Source: Chitinophaga pinensis
GTDB lineage: Bacteria > Bacteroidota > Bacteroidia > Flavobacteriales_D > Crocinitomicaceae
Direction: 5' to 3'
NCBI GenBank assembly: GCA_945902745.1
Contig: CAMDNE010000028.1
Coordinates: forward strand, 1 to 35,816
DNA: 35,816 nucleotides
A model generated the notes under the pieces. The model ran no database searches and was not told where the DNA came from. It saw only the letters and a program-made list of their open reading frames with translations. Of the stretch, positions 34,239-35,816 are shown one piece after another (position 1 is the first letter of the stretch; each line of letters opens with the position of its first letter). The translations under genes were made by a program, and so were the position numbers.

Positions 34239-34246
34239 TATATTTG
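34239..34246 (+). promoter_or_regulatory. Predicted -7 element of the redoxin-T9SS gene
   Basis: TATATTTG is an exact TAnnTTTG match, giving a start near 34253 and a leader of about 50 bases. The -33 region is weak. It is divergent from the regulator promoter, with the two -7 elements about 120 bases apart. Confidence 0.45.
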
Positions 34247-34303
34247 TTCGCCTGAGATGACCCACTATTATTTAAAAGAGTTATATATTTAAACTAAGAA
34301 ATT

Positions 34304-35800
34304 ATGAGTATTAAAAAAATTTTCGCTTGCGCTTTGTTATTGAGTTCTAACATTACCTATGGTCAATGGGTAGATGGAGACATTATTCCAGATTTTACTT
34401 TGGAGGATCTTGAAGGTAATCAACACGATCTTCATGCTATTCTTGATGACGGTAAAATGGTGTTTTTTGAATTCTTTTTTCCGGCATGTCAATATTGTTG
34501 GAATGATTTGGTAAAACATGAAATAAAAGACCTTTATTCTGCCTATGGTGAGCAAGGTTCAAATCAGATGAGCGCATTGGGAATAAATGTTCTGGGTGAT
34601 GGTATCGGCAATTGGGGTGGAGACCTAGCTGTTCCGAATATTAATGGTGTTGATATTTCGAATCAAAACCTTCCAAGAGGTGATTATGAATACGCGGGGA
34701 ATTATCCAATTATTCCTCAAGGATCAGCTTTTGGTGATACGATACAGGTTCTTGGTTGTCCAAAATACATGTTGGCTTGTCCAGATAAACGCTTGTATGT
34801 ATCGGCTTATCAGTGGTTAATATCAGATGCACAAAATCTTTGTGGAGTATCATTAACCAAAATTCAAAATAACGTAAGAATATATGTGCCTGAACTTTCT
34901 ACCTGTTCAGGATTAAATCGCGTTAATATTTATGGTCATTTGAGAAATACTGGCAGCAATAATATTACGAGTGCTACTGTGAAATTAATGGTGAACAACA
35001 CGGTGTTAAGCTCTCAAGATTTAACATATTCAGGCAATAATACGACTACAGCAACAATGGGTTTAACGGAATTTAAATTTGATAATGTATTCATTGATCA
35101 ACCGCTAGGTGAATATGACAAAGGCCCCTACAAAATTGTTGTTGATAAGATAAATGGAGTTACTTTACCAGCACCGATCGAAAAAATCATTAAGATAAAA
35201 ACGCCGAGTGCATCTACAGCTTCAACAAATTTGAATGTTGAATTATTGACAGATGATACTTCAAATGAACTTTCGTGGGTCATCTATAATTCTACAGGTG
35301 CTGTTGTTACTCAAAATCCAAGTTTAGTAAATAGTACCACTACAAATACCCCTATTACATTAGCAAACAATGAATGTTATACGATTCGATTGAAAGATAG
35401 TGGTGGCGATGGCGGTGGAACGTATGGTGATGATGTCTATTTAAAAGTAATAGCACCTTCAAATACAGAACTATGCAATCTCAACCACAACACTAATTTT
35501 AGTTATGGGAACTTTGGATATGATATTTTTGCTTCATTCAGAGTTGGAGCTTTATCAACCGAATCCAATGATTTGTTGAAATTATCTATTTATCCAAATC
35601 CAGCTTCAGATAAATTTATGGTAGAAACTTCTGAAAATGTAACAGTAGAAATTTCGGATGAAAATGGTAAGTTGATCAAATCCTTAGAAAATGTAACTAA
35701 TACAAAATGGGTTGATATTTCAGATTTAAAATCAGGTGTTTATTTGGTAAATGTTACCAATGGAACATCATCTCAAGCAATTAGAATTGTAAAAGATTAA
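34304..35800 (+). CDS. Secreted redoxin-like protein with T9SS sorting domain
   Basis: A signal peptide ('MSIKKIFACALLLSSNITYGQ') is followed by a TlpA/AhpC-like redoxin region (about 24-175): 'DFTLEDLEGNQHDLHAILDDGK', then 'MVFFEFFFPACQYCWNDL' with a CxxC (Cys62-Cys65) at the usual position. The middle (about 180-300) looks like a beta-sandwich, and a Gly-rich 'LKDSGGDGGGTYGDDVYL' stretch follows. The C-terminal 75 residues form a type A T9SS sorting domain ('LSIYPNPASDKFMV' to 'SGVYLVNVTNG'). The 498-residue length suits this class of poorly studied Bacteroidota proteins. It is probably an outer-surface or released thiol-redox protein; whether it is oxidase or reductase cannot be told. Confidence 0.85.
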   Translation: MSIKKIFACALLLSSNITYGQWVDGDIIPDFTLEDLEGNQHDLHAILDDGKMVFFEFFFPACQYCWNDLVKHEIKDLYSAYGEQGSNQMSALGINVLGDGIGNWGGDLAVPNINGVDISNQNLPRGDYEYAGNYPIIPQGSAFGDTIQVLGCPKYMLACPDKRLYVSAYQWLISDAQNLCGVSLTKIQNNVRIYVPELSTCSGLNRVNIYGHLRNTGSNNITSATVKLMVNNTVLSSQDLTYSGNNTTTATMGLTEFKFDNVFIDQPLGEYDKGPYKIVVDKINGVTLPAPIEKIIKIKTPSASTASTNLNVELLTDDTSNELSWVIYNSTGAVVTQNPSLVNSTTTNTPITLANNECYTIRLKDSGGDGGGTYGDDVYLKVIAPSNTELCNLNHNTNFSYGNFGYDIFASFRVGALSTESNDLLKLSIYPNPASDKFMVETSENVTVEISDENGKLIKSLENVTNTKWVDISDLKSGVYLVNVTNGTSSQAIRIVKD

Positions 35801-35816
35801 TTAACTCAATTGTCGT

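Overview
The window reads as chromosomal DNA of a low-GC member of the Bacteroidota, most likely order Flavobacteriales (a Fluviicola/Crocinitomicaceae-like relative is a guess). Three predicted products end in type IX secretion (T9SS) sorting domains with the usual 'YPNP/VPNP' start. Promoters look like TTTG-N18/19-TAnnTTTG, the Bacteroidota RpoD pattern, and Shine-Dalgarno sequences are largely absent. Core gene content (metG, sucAB, pdxA-yceD-rpmF-plsX-fabH-accB-accC) matches that phylum.

Layout. 1-8540: the 3' part of a saccharopine dehydrogenase-like gene, metG, a small unknown gene, a convergent ORF6N-domain gene, then the 2-oxoglutarate dehydrogenase genes sucA and sucB, closed by a hairpin terminator. 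8541-11398: an accessory block between two core operons. It holds a three-gene minus-strand operon (O-methyltransferase, sulfotransferase, DinB-like protein) and a DUF559 nuclease gene flanked by 45-base inverted repeats that each fold into two hairpins. 11403-18796: a minus-strand run of core genes: leucyl aminopeptidase, pdxA, yceD/DUF177, rpmF, plsX, fabH, accB, accC. Together they cover fatty acid synthesis initiation, ribosomal protein L32 and a step of pyridoxal phosphate synthesis. 18877-19917: a REP-associated tyrosine transposase (RAYT) with five full palindromes and one half copy around it. 19935-24738: a two-gene minus-strand envelope operon, a lipoprotein followed by a 1278-residue exported protein with many MORN/YwqK-like repeats. 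24822-26723: a YgiQ-type radical SAM protein. 26783-29728: a secreted peptidoglycan amidase with CUB and T9SS domains. 29776-31730: a broken region where a truncated DUF1697 gene runs into the 5'-truncated remains of a collagen-like, peptidase-S74, T9SS surface protein that also carries an in-frame TAG. 31727-34080: OsmC-family, DUF5808 and TPR/AraC-type regulator genes. 34304-35800: a secreted redoxin-like protein with a T9SS domain.

The most unusual content is the presence of two separate palindrome-plus-gene systems. One is a recognisable RAYT/REP cluster. The other, at 10737-11398, pairs a Vsr-like DUF559 nuclease with inverted double-hairpin repeats whose stems are conserved while the loops vary. 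I saw no tRNA, rRNA or CRISPR array. The only gene-free stretches near 300 bases are 10601-10873 (a promoter plus the left DUF559 repeat) and 18797-19113 (REP palindromes).
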